Origin: Halobacillus_B sp963739045
GTDB lineage: Bacteria; Bacillota; Bacilli; Bacillales; Halobacillaceae
NCBI GenBank assembly: GCA_963739045.1
Contig: CAVTYY010000005.1
Location: 620,001 to 684,000, forward strand
DNA: 64,000 bases
Reading direction: 5' to 3'
How positions within the stretch are numbered: position 1 is the first letter of the stretch; each line of letters begins with the position of its first letter. The notes beneath the pieces are model-generated. The model ran no database searches, was not told the DNA's origin, and was given only the letters and a program-made list of their open reading frames with translations. A program made the translations under genes and the position numbers. Shown here in pieces: positions 51,352-60,976 of this stretch.

Positions 51352-52095
51352 ATGCAATCGTTATTACATATTGATAACCTTCACGGAGGTTATACCCATA
51401 AAAATGTCTTACATGGCATATCATTTGAAGTTTTCCCTAAAGAAATTATTGGATTAATTGGCTTAAATGGGGCCGGCAAGAGTACCACAATTAAACATGT
51501 CATAGGAATGATGGAAGCCAAGAAAGGCAAAGTTTCTATAAATGGTACTTCGTTTGAAGAGAATCCTGAAACCTATCGCCAGCAGTTAGCTTATATTCCT
51601 GAAATGCCTATTCTTTATGATGAACTTACCTTATATGAACATCTAAAGCTCACTGCAATGGCCTATAACATACCGGAGGCCACGTTTGAAAAGCGTCTGC
51701 CCCCTTTACTAAAAGAATTTCGGATGGAAAAGAAATTAAAATGGTTTCCTGTTCATTTTTCTAAAGGAATGCGGCAGAAAGTGATGATCATGTGTGCTTT
51801 TCTGATCGAACCAGAGCTTTATATTGTGGACGAACCTTTTGTTGGTTTAGATCCATTAGGTATCCAGTCTTACTTGAATTTAATGGAAGAGATGAAAGAA
51901 AAAGGGGCAGGCATATTAATGTCCACTCACATCTTAGCTACGGCTGAAAAATATTGTGACCGCTTCGTTATCTTACACGACGGCGTGATCAGAGCAATGG
52001 GGACGCTGGCTGAATTACAGAAATCATTTCAAGCCCCTGGAGCTTCTTTGGATGAAATTTATGTACAGCTTACAAAGGAAGATCCCAATGATTAA
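51352..52095 (+). CDS. ecsA: ABC ATPase EcsA
   Basis: A 247-residue ATPase: Walker A GLNGAGKST (about 37-45), signature FSKGMRQKVMIMCA, Walker B LYIVDEPFVGLDP, H-loop STHILATAE. EcsAB is needed for normal processing of membrane proteins by RasP, and so affects secretion and competence. The ecsB start lies eight bases before its stop. Confidence 0.95.
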   Translation: MQSLLHIDNLHGGYTHKNVLHGISFEVFPKEIIGLIGLNGAGKSTTIKHVIGMMEAKKGKVSINGTSFEENPETYRQQLAYIPEMPILYDELTLYEHLKLTAMAYNIPEATFEKRLPPLLKEFRMEKKLKWFPVHFSKGMRQKVMIMCAFLIEPELYIVDEPFVGLDPLGIQSYLNLMEEMKEKGAGILMSTHILATAEKYCDRFVILHDGVIRAMGTLAELQKSFQAPGASLDEIYVQLTKEDPND

Positions 52096-53299
52096 CGCGA
52101 AACAGTTTTGGACCCAGCGATTTTCGGATCACTTGAAAGAAACAAGCCGGTACCTTCGCTATATATTTAACGGCCATATTGCGGTAGCTATGCTTTTTTT
52201 TATTTCTGCTCTTTCTTTCTATTATCAGAGGTGGCTCACAGCGCTTCCTGACTCTTTTCCGACGGCATGGGTAGTAGGTATTGCCTTTGGCTTTATTGCA
52301 AGCTACAGCCCTGTAAGGACGTTATTAAAGGAACCTGACCTTGTTTTTCTTCTGCCAGCGGAGTATCAACTCCAGGACTATTTTAGAAGGTGCTTGTATT
52401 ACAGCTTTATTATCCAGTTATATATAGTAGTTTTAATTGCTGCTGCTCTCGGTCCGCTTTATCATGCTTCTTATCCTCAGGCAGGGAAGCACTATCTAGT
52501 CATGATCGGCATTGTACTAGTCGTTAAAGTGTGGAATATGTTGTCCAACTGGTGGATGCTGAAAGAAAGAAATCCCCGGACAAGATTTTTCGATCAAATG
52601 GCTAAGTTCCTTTTGAGCTGTGCTCTTTTTTACTTTTTGACGATAGGAGAATGGGTATTTGCAAGTATCCTTACGATTCTGCTTGTGGTCGTTATGCTCT
52701 ACACGTATTATCTGGCACGCCAGAAAGCGGGACTTCCCTGGGATCTGCTGGTGAGTAAAGACCAGGCGAGAATGCGGGCATTTTACCGGATAGCCAATAT
52801 GTTTACTGATGTTCCGCATTTGAAGAACACTGTAAAGAAACGTCACGGAATAGTGAAGGTGCTCTTGTCAGCAGTGAACTTTCGTCAAGATCAGACGTAT
52901 GATTATTTATACAGGATTACCTTTATAAGAAGCAGTGATTATCTGGGGATGTACGTGAGGCTTCTGGTGATAGGGGGACTGGCTATATGGTTTGTTCCTA
53001 ATTTATGGGTGAAAATTTCATTTGCCATTCTATTCTTGTACTTAACTGCATTTCAGATGATGTCGCTCTGGAACCATCATCGTACGATTGCTTGGCTTGA
53101 TATTTATCCTTTGAAAAAAGAATGGAAACAAGCAGCGTTATTAATTTGGCTAAGGCAGCTTATGTTGTTCCAGACACTGTTGTTTGGTTTATTGTTTATC
53201 TTTCAATGGAATCTGACCGGCTTGCTTGTGGTATGGATTGGAGGAGGGTTATTTAGTCTGGCTTTTGTTCAAGGGTATATTAAGCAAAAATTGGTATAA
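52088..53299 (+). CDS. ecsB: ABC permease EcsB
   Basis: A 403-residue membrane protein with about eight to ten hydrophobic segments, starting INAKQFWTQRFSDHLKETSRYLRYIFNGH, close to EcsB. It forms the membrane part of the Ecs transporter with EcsA. Start at ATG 52088 with AAAGGAAG upstream; the frame open to 52052 lies within ecsA and is not the start. Confidence 0.93.
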   Translation: MINAKQFWTQRFSDHLKETSRYLRYIFNGHIAVAMLFFISALSFYYQRWLTALPDSFPTAWVVGIAFGFIASYSPVRTLLKEPDLVFLLPAEYQLQDYFRRCLYYSFIIQLYIVVLIAAALGPLYHASYPQAGKHYLVMIGIVLVVKVWNMLSNWWMLKERNPRTRFFDQMAKFLLSCALFYFLTIGEWVFASILTILLVVVMLYTYYLARQKAGLPWDLLVSKDQARMRAFYRIANMFTDVPHLKNTVKKRHGIVKVLLSAVNFRQDQTYDYLYRITFIRSSDYLGMYVRLLVIGGLAIWFVPNLWVKISFAILFLYLTAFQMMSLWNHHRTIAWLDIYPLKKEWKQAALLIWLRQLMLFQTLLFGLLFIFQWNLTGLLVVWIGGGLFSLAFVQGYIKQKLV

Positions 53300-53441
53300 A
53301 GATTTAAGAATGCTTGTTTCTTAGTGCCGATTATAGGGTTAATCATTATTCAGGACTTTCACTAATTTAATGGAACATATGGTGGGATTTTTGAACAGCC
53401 ACGCTGGTTAACAGCATCCCTTTACAAAGGAGAAGATAGTC

Positions 53442-54149
53442 GTGGATTATCAAACTCAAGTTTATAAAGAAGCTATGCGCTGGAGCCGTTCTTTAGAAAA
53501 AAGGTCCTCTCTAGTGAAGCGCACATCTAAGCGAGTGCAGTCTTCGATCAATAATCGGATTCCGGACAAAGTGCATGTCATTGTAACCGAGAGTATACGG
53601 AAAATGATAGAACTTTCCTTGACCTCATCGGAGTACATCCGGCCAATTTCATTGAATGCAGGCTGGTCGTTTGCGCAAAAGGAGGAACTGATTAAAGAAC
53701 GGTTAAATCAATACAAAAAGCTGGCCTCGTGGGAGGGAGCAGGTACGGGACTTGGGGGATTCTGGCTTGGAGCAGCGGACTTTCCTCTATTGCTAAGTAT
53801 TAAAATGAAGTTTTTATTTGATATGGGTCAAATCTATGGACTTGATGTAAATAAATATGAGGAAAGAGTTTATCTTCTTCACCTTTTTATGCTGGCATTC
53901 TCCAGTGATCAGGAAAGAGACCGAGTCCGGGAAATTGTTTTGAACTGGGACCAAGTTCCTTTGGAAAGGAAACAACTGGATTGGAAGTCTTTGCAAATTG
54001 AATATAGAGATACGCTGGATTTAGTGAAGATTCTTCAACTTGTACCGGGGTTGGGTGCTTTTGTAGGTTACGTAGCAAATGGCCGGCTGCTTGCCCAATT
54101 AGGGGAAACGGCAATGAATGGCTGCCGTCTCCGTCTGCTGTCAAATTAA
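53442..54149 (+). CDS. ecsC: EcsC-family protein
   Basis: A 235-residue protein with EcsC-family features: WEGAGTGLGGFWLGAADFPLLL, MKFLFDMGQIYGLDV and VPGLGAFVGYVANGRLLAQL. GTG start at 53442 after AAAGGAGAAG. Follows ecsAB by 142 bases. Its gene end overlaps the convergent yhaA stop by four bases. Biochemical role unknown. Confidence 0.93.
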   Translation: MDYQTQVYKEAMRWSRSLEKRSSLVKRTSKRVQSSINNRIPDKVHVIVTESIRKMIELSLTSSEYIRPISLNAGWSFAQKEELIKERLNQYKKLASWEGAGTGLGGFWLGAADFPLLLSIKMKFLFDMGQIYGLDVNKYEERVYLLHLFMLAFSSDQERDRVREIVLNWDQVPLERKQLDWKSLQIEYRDTLDLVKILQLVPGLGAFVGYVANGRLLAQLGETAMNGCRLRLLSN

Positions 54150-55321
54150 CAATTAGCTTCCTGATAACTAAGATAAGCTTGGATAAGCGTTTTGGCCGCG
54201 TGAGGCAGAGCTCTTTCATCAAAATTAAACTTCGGATGGTGATGAGGATAATTATGGTCTGGTAACTGAGCTCCTGTAAAATAAAAAGCGCCGGGTTTCT
54301 CCAGCAAATAATAAGCGAAATCTTCAGCTGCCATTGCGGGGGCGGTTTCTCTAGTCGTTAGACCGGGGTCTGCCTTATCAGCATGATTGAGAATGATTTC
54401 GGCTTCTTTCTTATGATTAACCAAAGGAGGATAGCCTTTATCATAGTCAAATTTATAATCAGCTCCGCTTGCATGACATGTCCCCTGAATGATTTTATCC
54501 ATTTCTTCTAGGATGTCCTTCTGCACCGTTTCATCGAAAGTCCGGACTGTTCCGGTAAGTTTAGCAGTGTCCGCAATGACATTAAATGCCCTTCCAGCTT
54601 GCAATTCTCCTATCGTAAGAACAGCAGTACTTAATGGATCGACTCGCCTGCTTACCACTTGCTGCAAGGAAGTAACTAATTGTGATGCGATAACAATGGC
54701 ATCTTTCGTTAAATGAGGCTGAGCTCCGTGTCCCCCTTTTCCCTGAATCGTAATTTCAAATTTGTCAGCTCCCGCCATAAAGGCGTCTTTAGAGGTTTCA
54801 ATCGTCCCAAAAGGTGTACTTGCCCATAGGTGAGTTCCAAAAACTGCATCAACTTGGTCTAAAGCCCCGTCTTCAATCATCGCTTTGGCACCGCCTGGGG
54901 GCATTTCTTCTGCATGCTGATGGATAAATACTAAGGTACCTGGAAGCTCTTCTTGAAAAGGAAGTACAGCTTCCGCAAGCCCTAATAAAGCCGCAGTATG
55001 ACCATCATGTCCGCAAGCATGCATAACGCCTTCACGTTGAGACTTGTACTCTACATCGTTTTCTTCTTGGATAGGCAAGGCGTCAAAATCCGCACGCAAA
55101 GCGACCGTTTTACCAGGTTTGCCGCCTTCAAGAGTCGCGACTATTCCATTGCCGCCGACTTGTGTTTGGTATGAGATGCCTAGTCGTTTATATGTATCCG
55201 CAATAAAATTGGCTGTTTCACTTTCTTGAAAGGAAAGCTCAGGATGCTGGTGTAAAAACCTCCGAGTCTGAACCATTTTTTCATATTGTTCATCGATTGC
55301 TTGAAATAAATTATCCCACAT
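54146..55321 (-). CDS. yhaA: M20-family amidohydrolase YhaA
   Basis: A 391-residue peptidase/amidohydrolase of the aminoacylase/IAA-amidohydrolase group. Metal ligands are visible: HACGHDGHTAAL (about 100-111), HQHAEEMPPGGAKAMI and a C-terminal HHPKFNFDE. It probably removes acyl groups from amino acids or similar amides in the cytoplasm. Start with GAAAGG-type weak site; the length fits the family. It sits at the end of the ecs cluster, as in B. subtilis. Confidence 0.9.
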   Translation of the reverse strand: MWDNLFQAIDEQYEKMVQTRRFLHQHPELSFQESETANFIADTYKRLGISYQTQVGGNGIVATLEGGKPGKTVALRADFDALPIQEENDVEYKSQREGVMHACGHDGHTAALLGLAEAVLPFQEELPGTLVFIHQHAEEMPPGGAKAMIEDGALDQVDAVFGTHLWASTPFGTIETSKDAFMAGADKFEITIQGKGGHGAQPHLTKDAIVIASQLVTSLQQVVSRRVDPLSTAVLTIGELQAGRAFNVIADTAKLTGTVRTFDETVQKDILEEMDKIIQGTCHASGADYKFDYDKGYPPLVNHKKEAEIILNHADKADPGLTTRETAPAMAAEDFAYYLLEKPGAFYFTGAQLPDHNYPHHHPKFNFDERALPHAAKTLIQAYLSYQEANC

Positions 55322-55373
55322 AAATTTTCCCCCTCTTTACTCCACAATATATCAGAGCATTCTGAAAAATAAA

Positions 55374-55637
55374 AGTCAAAAGCGAAACCGACCTGGAAGA
55401 CCCGACAAGCATAAGCCAAGCGGCGGAGTGGATCGTTCTTCATCCACGCAGGCGATTGACTTATGACTCGAGGGTCTGGGAGGTAGAGCTAGATGAGTCA
55501 AAAGCGAAACCGACCTGGAAGACCCGACAAGCATAAGCCAAGCGGCGGAGTGGATCGTTCTTCATCCACGCAGGCGATTGACTTATGACTCGAGGGTCTG
55601 GGTGGTAGAGCTAGATGAGTCAAAAGCGAAACAGACC
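55374..55637 (+). repeat. 122-bp repeat in tandem: two full units and a fragment
   Basis: Units begin at 55374 and 55496, each 122 bp, and appear to differ by a single base (GGGAGGTAG versus GGGTGGTAG). A third, 20-bp start at 55618 then departs. Each unit carries GACCCGACAAGCATAAG, GCGGCGGAGTGG, CATCCACGCAGGCGATT, GACTTATGACTCGAGGG. The same family stands alone in opposite orientation at 17433-17563. Confidence 0.9.
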
Positions 55638-55679
55638 TGAGAGGCCCTAAACAAAATAAAGAGGAACATGTAAATGAAA

Positions 55680-55720
55680 TAAAACCCGGACCATAGATTT
55701 CTAATGGTCCGGGTTTTACT
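55680..55720. terminator. Terminator of the recurrent family between repeat and ferritin-like gene
   Basis: AAAACCCGGACCAT/ATGGTCCGGGTTTT stem with AGATTTCTA loop. It reads as a terminator on both strands, serving the minus-strand ferritin-like gene. Confidence 0.85.
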
Positions 55721-55762
55721 GATCATTACATTCATTTATTTAAGCTTCTTAAAAGTTTTCGA

Positions 55763-56200
55763 TTAAGAATGTAAGCGGGAATCTTGTAATAGACGATCGA
55801 TTTCTTCCATATGACCGGTTTCGTCTGAAATTAAATCATCAAGCTTAACAGAAAGCTCAGTTAGATTTAATTCCTCCGCTTGCTGCTTCCGTTCTTCATA
55901 GCGTTTAATGGTATCATATTCTGCATTTCTTGCTTCCTGCAGCATGTCTTTTACATCTTTAAATTGTTTGACCTCAGCAGGCGTCGTAGTTGGAGTTCCA
56001 CCAAGAGTGCTGATCTTTTCAGCTAAGTAAAGCGCATGACCCTGTTCGTCTTCTACTTCACTTTCAAAGAACGGCTTTAATACAGAGCGGTACAGTCCAG
56101 AAACGACCGCGGCGTTATATGTGTACATAATAGATGCAGAATACTCGTTAGCTAAATCTTCGTTCAGTCCGTCAATTAGTGCTTTCATTTTTTCATCCAT
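55763..56200 (-). CDS. Ferritin-like (bacterioferritin-type) protein
   Basis: A 145-residue four-helix protein with di-iron ligands in order: Glu in EDLANEYSAS, E-x2-H in EVEDEQGHALYL, Glu in ARNAEYDTIKRYEER and E-x2-H in ISDETGHMEEI. Iron storage or detoxification fits. Start at ATG 56200 with AAAGGATG upstream; the frame open to 56335 has no ribosome site. No Dps-type interface is evident. Confidence 0.85.
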   Translation of the reverse strand: MDEKMKALIDGLNEDLANEYSASIMYTYNAAVVSGLYRSVLKPFFESEVEDEQGHALYLAEKISTLGGTPTTTPAEVKQFKDVKDMLQEARNAEYDTIKRYEERKQQAEELNLTELSVKLDDLISDETGHMEEIDRLLQDSRLHS

Positions 56201-56407
56201 AAAACTACATCCTTTCATAAGTAAGTATTGTACTTTAATCAATATTCCCGGATCTTGTTCCTTTAAACGTACATGAATTACAAGAGGCACCCGAATTTCT
56301 GAAAAAATCAGTCTCAAGACGGAGAAGAGAACCAACTGGCGCTCGTTACATTGAATACTAGATTTTCTTATAGTAAGAGTAAGAACTAAGTGGGGAGCGC
56401 GATATCG

Positions 56408-57655
56408 ATGAGTGATGCAGAGCAGGCAGGGATGATTTCTTCAGGAAATACGAGTGTGTTTAAAAATCGAAATTTTTTGTTCCTATTTACAGGGGCGTTT
56501 TTTTCTGCTCCGGGTTATTATGTTTATCTTATTGGTGTAGAGTGGCTGATGCTTTCAATCACTGGCAATCGTTCGTTATTCGGATTCTTATTTCTAGCAG
56601 CGTCTGTTCCAAGACTGCTGTTCATGACTACCGGCGGAATTATTGCTGATCGATTTAACAAACGAACGATCCTTTTCCTTTCAGATTTATCAAGAGCATG
56701 CTTGGTGGGGGTCATCCTCATACTAGTGATGAACAATCAAATTGCTCCTTGGCACCTTATTACATTTGCGGCTTTATTTGGGGTGAGTGATGCGTTCAGT
56801 CATCCAGCAGTGAATTCCTTGACTTCCACCATCCTAGAAGGGGAGCAATTACAGAAAGGAAATGCGCTTATCCAAATGACCAATCAAATCAGCCCGATTT
56901 TAGGCCCGCTTGCAGGTGGTAGCTTTATCTGGCTGGTTGGCTTCAAAGGTGTGTTTATGCTGGCGGGTGCTATGTTACTGCTTTCCTCGCTCACTGTCTT
57001 TCAAATACGAGTGAATAAAACGAGAGAAACACTAAATAATAGCGGAGCTTGGTCCGAATTTAAAGAAGGGATCGCCTATGTAAGAAACCATAATTTTCTA
57101 GCATCTGTCATGGTTATGGCCCTCTTCTTGAATTTTTTTGTAACTGGCCCGCTAAGTATTGGGATCCCCCTCATGGTTAAAGATGTATTCCATGAAGATG
57201 CTTTGGGGTTAACCACTTTAGAAGTATCATTAGGGGCAGGGGCTCTGCTCGGTTCCATCTTATTAGCATCAATTGGAGCGATCAAGAAACCTGGCTATCT
57301 TATGCTGGCAAGTATTACGTTATTTGGCGGATTATATGCAATAAGCGGTTTAGGGATTGGGCTTTATATCAATGCAGGATTATTTCTGTGTATTGGATTT
57401 TTGCTTCAATTTGTTAATGTTCCATTAATAACTATGGTCCAGCAAACAACCGACCAGGCGATGATTGGGAGGGTGCTCAGTTTATTAATGACAGTGTCTA
57501 CTGGACTGGTACCCATTTCTTATCTGGTCACCTCAAGCTTAATTGCAGCTGGCATAAGTATTCAGTTCATTACCATTACTGGCGGGTTAGTGGTGGCTGT
57601 TATAGCCCTTCTTTACTTTACAAATCAGAAAATTTTGAACTTCTCCTACGAATAA
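56408..57655 (+). CDS. Major facilitator superfamily exporter (EntS-like)
   Basis: A 415-residue protein with 12 membrane segments. GGIIADRFNKRTILFLSDLSRA (motif A region, outlined) and LTSTILEGEQLQKGNALIQM are typical of the EntS/MFS_3 branch, which exports siderophores or drugs. Start placed at ATG 56408; a GTG at 56390 is open. It is 66 bases before liaF and might be transcribed with it. Confidence 0.87.
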   Translation: MSDAEQAGMISSGNTSVFKNRNFLFLFTGAFFSAPGYYVYLIGVEWLMLSITGNRSLFGFLFLAASVPRLLFMTTGGIIADRFNKRTILFLSDLSRACLVGVILILVMNNQIAPWHLITFAALFGVSDAFSHPAVNSLTSTILEGEQLQKGNALIQMTNQISPILGPLAGGSFIWLVGFKGVFMLAGAMLLLSSLTVFQIRVNKTRETLNNSGAWSEFKEGIAYVRNHNFLASVMVMALFLNFFVTGPLSIGIPLMVKDVFHEDALGLTTLEVSLGAGALLGSILLASIGAIKKPGYLMLASITLFGGLYAISGLGIGLYINAGLFLCIGFLLQFVNVPLITMVQQTTDQAMIGRVLSLLMTVSTGLVPISYLVTSSLIAAGISIQFITITGGLVVAVIALLYFTNQKILNFSYE

Positions 57656-57721
57656 ATAAAAGGAGTAGGAAGGCGATCAATAGAATAACAACTATAGAAG
57701 GATGGATAAAGGGTGAATAAA

Positions 57722-58510
57722 ATGAGGCAGAGAATGGGCAATTATTTATTAGCATTAGGTTTAGTAGCGGTGGGGATACTACTGCTTCTAGCTAATATAG
57801 GCATTATTTCCCTGGAAATGAATTTCAGCTGGGAAAATATCTATCCTGTTTTGTTAGCGGGGGCAGGGGTAAAACTGTGGGCCGATCATTTGAGTGGACG
57901 AGGGGGATCATGGGTATGGGGGTCTTTCTTGACGGTGTTGGGAGGACTGTTAATTTTAGATCGTTTTCAAGTTCTTTCCTTTACTCTTGATGATGTATTC
58001 AAGCTATGGCCGTTATTATTTATTTATATTGGCTTTAATTTATTTTTTCAAGGGGGAAAGTCGAAGAGACGGTTAGAGATTCACTATGATTCGGAGGGCA
58101 AGGAAGATCCATTTAAGAAAGATAAAAGGAAGCGGCAAGCTGCGAAATCGAATAAGATGATTGTCGGAAGTCAGCAATATAAGCAGGATAATTGGAAAGT
58201 CGAACCTATGGATCTATGGAATGGCATTGGGGATTACCAATTTGATTTTACCAAAGCTTTTATTCCCGATAAGGATACTCCGATCACGGTGAGAGGCTGG
58301 ATCGGAGATGTGAAAATGATCATTCCAAAAAATGTGCCATTTCGAGTGGAAGCCAAAATGCGCACAGGGGATATCAAAGTGGTGAATGAGAGTGCGAGCG
58401 GACTTCAGCGCCAATTGACTTATGAAACGGAAGATTACGAACAATCAGTTAGAAGGCTGAGTTTATACATCGAGTTTAGTGTGGGTTCAATTCGTATTGA
58501 TCAAGTGTAA
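57722..58510 (+). CDS. liaF: LiaF-like inhibitor of the LiaSR system
   Basis: A 262-residue membrane protein: four N-terminal segments (about 8-110), a basic linker (KKDKRKRQAAKSNK), and a C-terminal domain with DLWNGIGDYQFDFTKAFIP and VRGWIGDVKMIIPKNVPFRVEA, the LiaF/VraT layout. It keeps the sensor kinase silent until cell-wall stress. ATG 57722 is seven bases after AAAGGGTG; a GTG at 57713 is an alternative. liaS starts 13 bases after its stop. Confidence 0.92.
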   Translation: MRQRMGNYLLALGLVAVGILLLLANIGIISLEMNFSWENIYPVLLAGAGVKLWADHLSGRGGSWVWGSFLTVLGGLLILDRFQVLSFTLDDVFKLWPLLFIYIGFNLFFQGGKSKRRLEIHYDSEGKEDPFKKDKRKRQAAKSNKMIVGSQQYKQDNWKVEPMDLWNGIGDYQFDFTKAFIPDKDTPITVRGWIGDVKMIIPKNVPFRVEAKMRTGDIKVVNESASGLQRQLTYETEDYEQSVRRLSLYIEFSVGSIRIDQV

Positions 58511-58523
58511 GGGGATGGAGTGA

Positions 58524-59588
58524 ATGCTTAAACAATTAAATAGTATCCGGTATATGTACATTCGTTCGCATCTCTATGGACTCACTTTAAATATTTTTAT
58601 TTTACTTGCTGTGTTTTTATCGATTTATGTTTGGTTTCAACCGAAATGGCTCACTGCTGGAGCAATTCTCTTCTTTATTCTTATTTATGTAGTAATTGGT
58701 TTTGGAATGGCTTTGTATGCGGGATTCCGGTCAAGCGGGGACTTGAAAAAGCGAATCGATTATATTTCCACAATGATCACTCAATTTTCGCTAGGTGAAT
58801 TATCATCAAGAATTTATTTTAGTGAAAATGATGAAATAGCCGCTCTTGGAGACGAGCTCAATGGACTAGGGGAAAAGCTGGATCAGCAAAGAAAGTCATT
58901 ATTAAAGCTTGCCAATGAAAAAAGTGATTTAGCCAGGAGTGCTCATAAAGCAGCGACCATTGAAGAGCGTCAGCGTCTGGCCAGAGACCTGCATGATGCG
59001 GTGAGTCAGCAGCTATTTGCTCTATCGATGATGGCACAAGCCTGTGAGCGGTCTTTTGAGCAGAATCAAGCACAAGCGAAAGAACAGCTTCACGAAATAA
59101 CACAAATGGCTCTTCAGGCACAAACAGAGATGAGAGCCCTTCTCCTCCATTTGCGACCGGTTCATTTATCGGGAGACACCTTGTCGGAAGGAATAATTAA
59201 ACTCATTGAAGAATTGAAACAAAAATGTCAGCTCGAATTTAAGCTGGATATCCAAAACGTACAAGGGTTGCCTCAAAGTACAGAAGAACAAGTATTCCGC
59301 GTGGTGCAGGAGGCTCTTTCTAATATACTCCGTCACGCGAATGCAGGTGAAGCTTCCATTGAAATGGTTCACCATCAGGGAGAAGTATTCTTGCACATTA
59401 GTGATAATGGAGCTGGATTTCAAATTGAAGAGAAAAAATCTAATAAAACGTCTTATGGATTGAAAACAATGCGAGAACGATGCGAAGAAATTGGAGGAGA
59501 TTTCAAAATCCGCTCCAGAGTGGGAGAAGGTACTTATATTGACATGCGTATTCCAATACAAACTCAACTAGAGGAGGGCGGCCGATGA
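58524..59588 (+). CDS. liaS: LiaS sensor histidine kinase
   Basis: A 354-residue kinase with two membrane segments (about 18-37 and 46-66) and almost no extracellular loop, a HAMP-like linker, the HisKA_3 motif RLARDLHDAVSQQLF with phospho-acceptor His157, and a HATPase domain with QEALSNILRHANA and DNGAGFQ. It senses envelope stress with LiaF and phosphorylates LiaR. The liaR start overlaps its stop by four bases. Confidence 0.94.
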   Translation: MLKQLNSIRYMYIRSHLYGLTLNIFILLAVFLSIYVWFQPKWLTAGAILFFILIYVVIGFGMALYAGFRSSGDLKKRIDYISTMITQFSLGELSSRIYFSENDEIAALGDELNGLGEKLDQQRKSLLKLANEKSDLARSAHKAATIEERQRLARDLHDAVSQQLFALSMMAQACERSFEQNQAQAKEQLHEITQMALQAQTEMRALLLHLRPVHLSGDTLSEGIIKLIEELKQKCQLEFKLDIQNVQGLPQSTEEQVFRVVQEALSNILRHANAGEASIEMVHHQGEVFLHISDNGAGFQIEEKKSNKTSYGLKTMRERCEEIGGDFKIRSRVGEGTYIDMRIPIQTQLEEGGR

Positions 59589-60217
59589 TTCGGGTAGTAG
59601 TGGTAGATGACCATGATGTCGTGCGAAAAGGAGTTATTGCTTACTTAAATACGGAAGAAGATTTAGAGATAGTAGGGGAAGCTTCGAGTGGTTTTGAAGG
59701 AGCTGAAATTGTTAAAAAAGTTAAGCCGGATGTCGTTTTAATGGACCTCATCATGGAAAACGGAACAGGAATTGAAGCTACTAAGGAAATTATGAGTACG
59801 GAGACTTGCAAGATTATTATCTTAACAAGCTATTATGATGACGAAAAAGTATTTCCAGCGCTTGAAGCAGGAGCTTTCAGTTACATGTTGAAAACAGCTT
59901 CCGCCGATGAAATTGCTCAAGCAATTAAAAAAGCGGCCCGGGGGGAAAACGTCATTGAACCCAAAGTGGCTACTAAACTAATGACTAGATTCCAAAATCC
60001 TGATAAGAAGCTTCATGATGAGCTTACGAAGCGGGAACTCGAAGTGCTCATGTGTATCGGGGAAGGAATGACCAACCAGGAGATTAGTGAGTCACTCTAT
60101 ATAGGAGTCAAGACGGTGAAGACTCATGTGAGTAATATTTTGAGCAAGCTCAATGTACAAGATCGAACGCAGGCAGCTGTTTATGCTCACCGCAATCAAT
60201 TGGTAAGAAAACCTTGA
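59585..60217 (+). CDS. liaR: LiaR response regulator
   Basis: A 210-residue NarL/LuxR-type regulator. Receiver: D8-D9 acidic pair, phospho-acceptor Asp54 (VVLMDLIMENG) and Lys near LKTASADE. C-terminal HTH: LTKREREVLMCIG-like, TNQEISESLYIGVKTVKTHV. It activates cell-envelope stress genes. The target operon liaIH is not next to liaFSR here, unlike in B. subtilis. Confidence 0.94.
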   Translation: MIRVVVVDDHDVVRKGVIAYLNTEEDLEIVGEASSGFEGAEIVKKVKPDVVLMDLIMENGTGIEATKEIMSTETCKIIILTSYYDDEKVFPALEAGAFSYMLKTASADEIAQAIKKAARGENVIEPKVATKLMTRFQNPDKKLHDELTKRELEVLMCIGEGMTNQEISESLYIGVKTVKTHVSNILSKLNVQDRTQAAVYAHRNQLVRKP

Positions 60218-60547
60218 AGAAAACACTCTATTGTGCACTTTTGCAAGGTGCATTCAGCCGGTGCTGCTTATAGGCCGGTGTTATTTTTTATTCGAAAGTT
60301 GAATGGTTTAGAGGAGGCGCCTGATAAGACCTTCAACCGTTCTCAAATTAATTCACGGACATCCTCTAGGAGAGATTTCCAAAAATAAAAACCTGCCTTA
60401 TGAAAATTAACCAGCGCTTTTCGTTAAATGAGAACGTTCAAATATGTGACAGTTTGGTTACATCATTCGAATTTCTATAGCTAGTATTTGTTTTCCCTTT
60501 CATACCTAGTATAATAGCATTGGGAGAGGTTGAAAGGAACGTGAGAC
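60218..60547. other. Intergenic region before the disulfide pair
   Basis: It contains a possible bdbC promoter, TTGTTT (60488-60493), 16 bases, TATAAT (60510-60515). GCCGGTG occurs twice just after liaR (60256-60290) before a T-rich run, but I could not draw a convincing terminator. No gene is supported. Confidence 0.5.
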
Positions 60548-60976
60548 ATGAAATCTGCGAATGAGAATTTATTATTTTTAATGTGGGCAGCTGCCCTTAT
60601 AGCAACACTTGGAAGTCTGTTTTTTTCTCAGGTACTAGGCTATACCCCATGTGAACTATGCTGGTATCAAAGGATTTTAATGTATCCGCTGGTGATTATT
60701 CATGGTTCAGCTTTATTAAAGAAGAATTTGAATATGGCTTTTCCAGGATTGATCTTAAGCGGTATCGGAATGCTGGTTTCAATCTATCATTATTTAATTC
60801 AAAAGATTCCTGCGTTGGAATCAGCGGGAGAGTCGTGTGGGATTGTTCCTTGTAACGGCGAGTATATAAACGTATTTGGATTTATTACGATTCCCTTTTT
60901 GGCAGGAACAGCATTTATAATTATTTTCATTAGTCATTTGAACCTGCTGATGAAGCAAAGGAGTAACGTTTCATGA
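60548..60976 (+). CDS. bdbC: DsbB-type quinone/thiol oxidoreductase BdbC
   Basis: A 142-residue membrane protein with four segments. The redox pairs are CELC (about 35-38) in YTPCELCWYQRI and CGIVPC (about 99-104) in the second outer loop. It re-oxidises a thiol-disulfide partner using quinone. Start after AAAGGAACGTG. The next gene overlaps by four bases (ATGA). Confidence 0.9.
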   Translation: MKSANENLLFLMWAAALIATLGSLFFSQVLGYTPCELCWYQRILMYPLVIIHGSALLKKNLNMAFPGLILSGIGMLVSIYHYLIQKIPALESAGESCGIVPCNGEYINVFGFITIPFLAGTAFIIIFISHLNLLMKQRSNVS

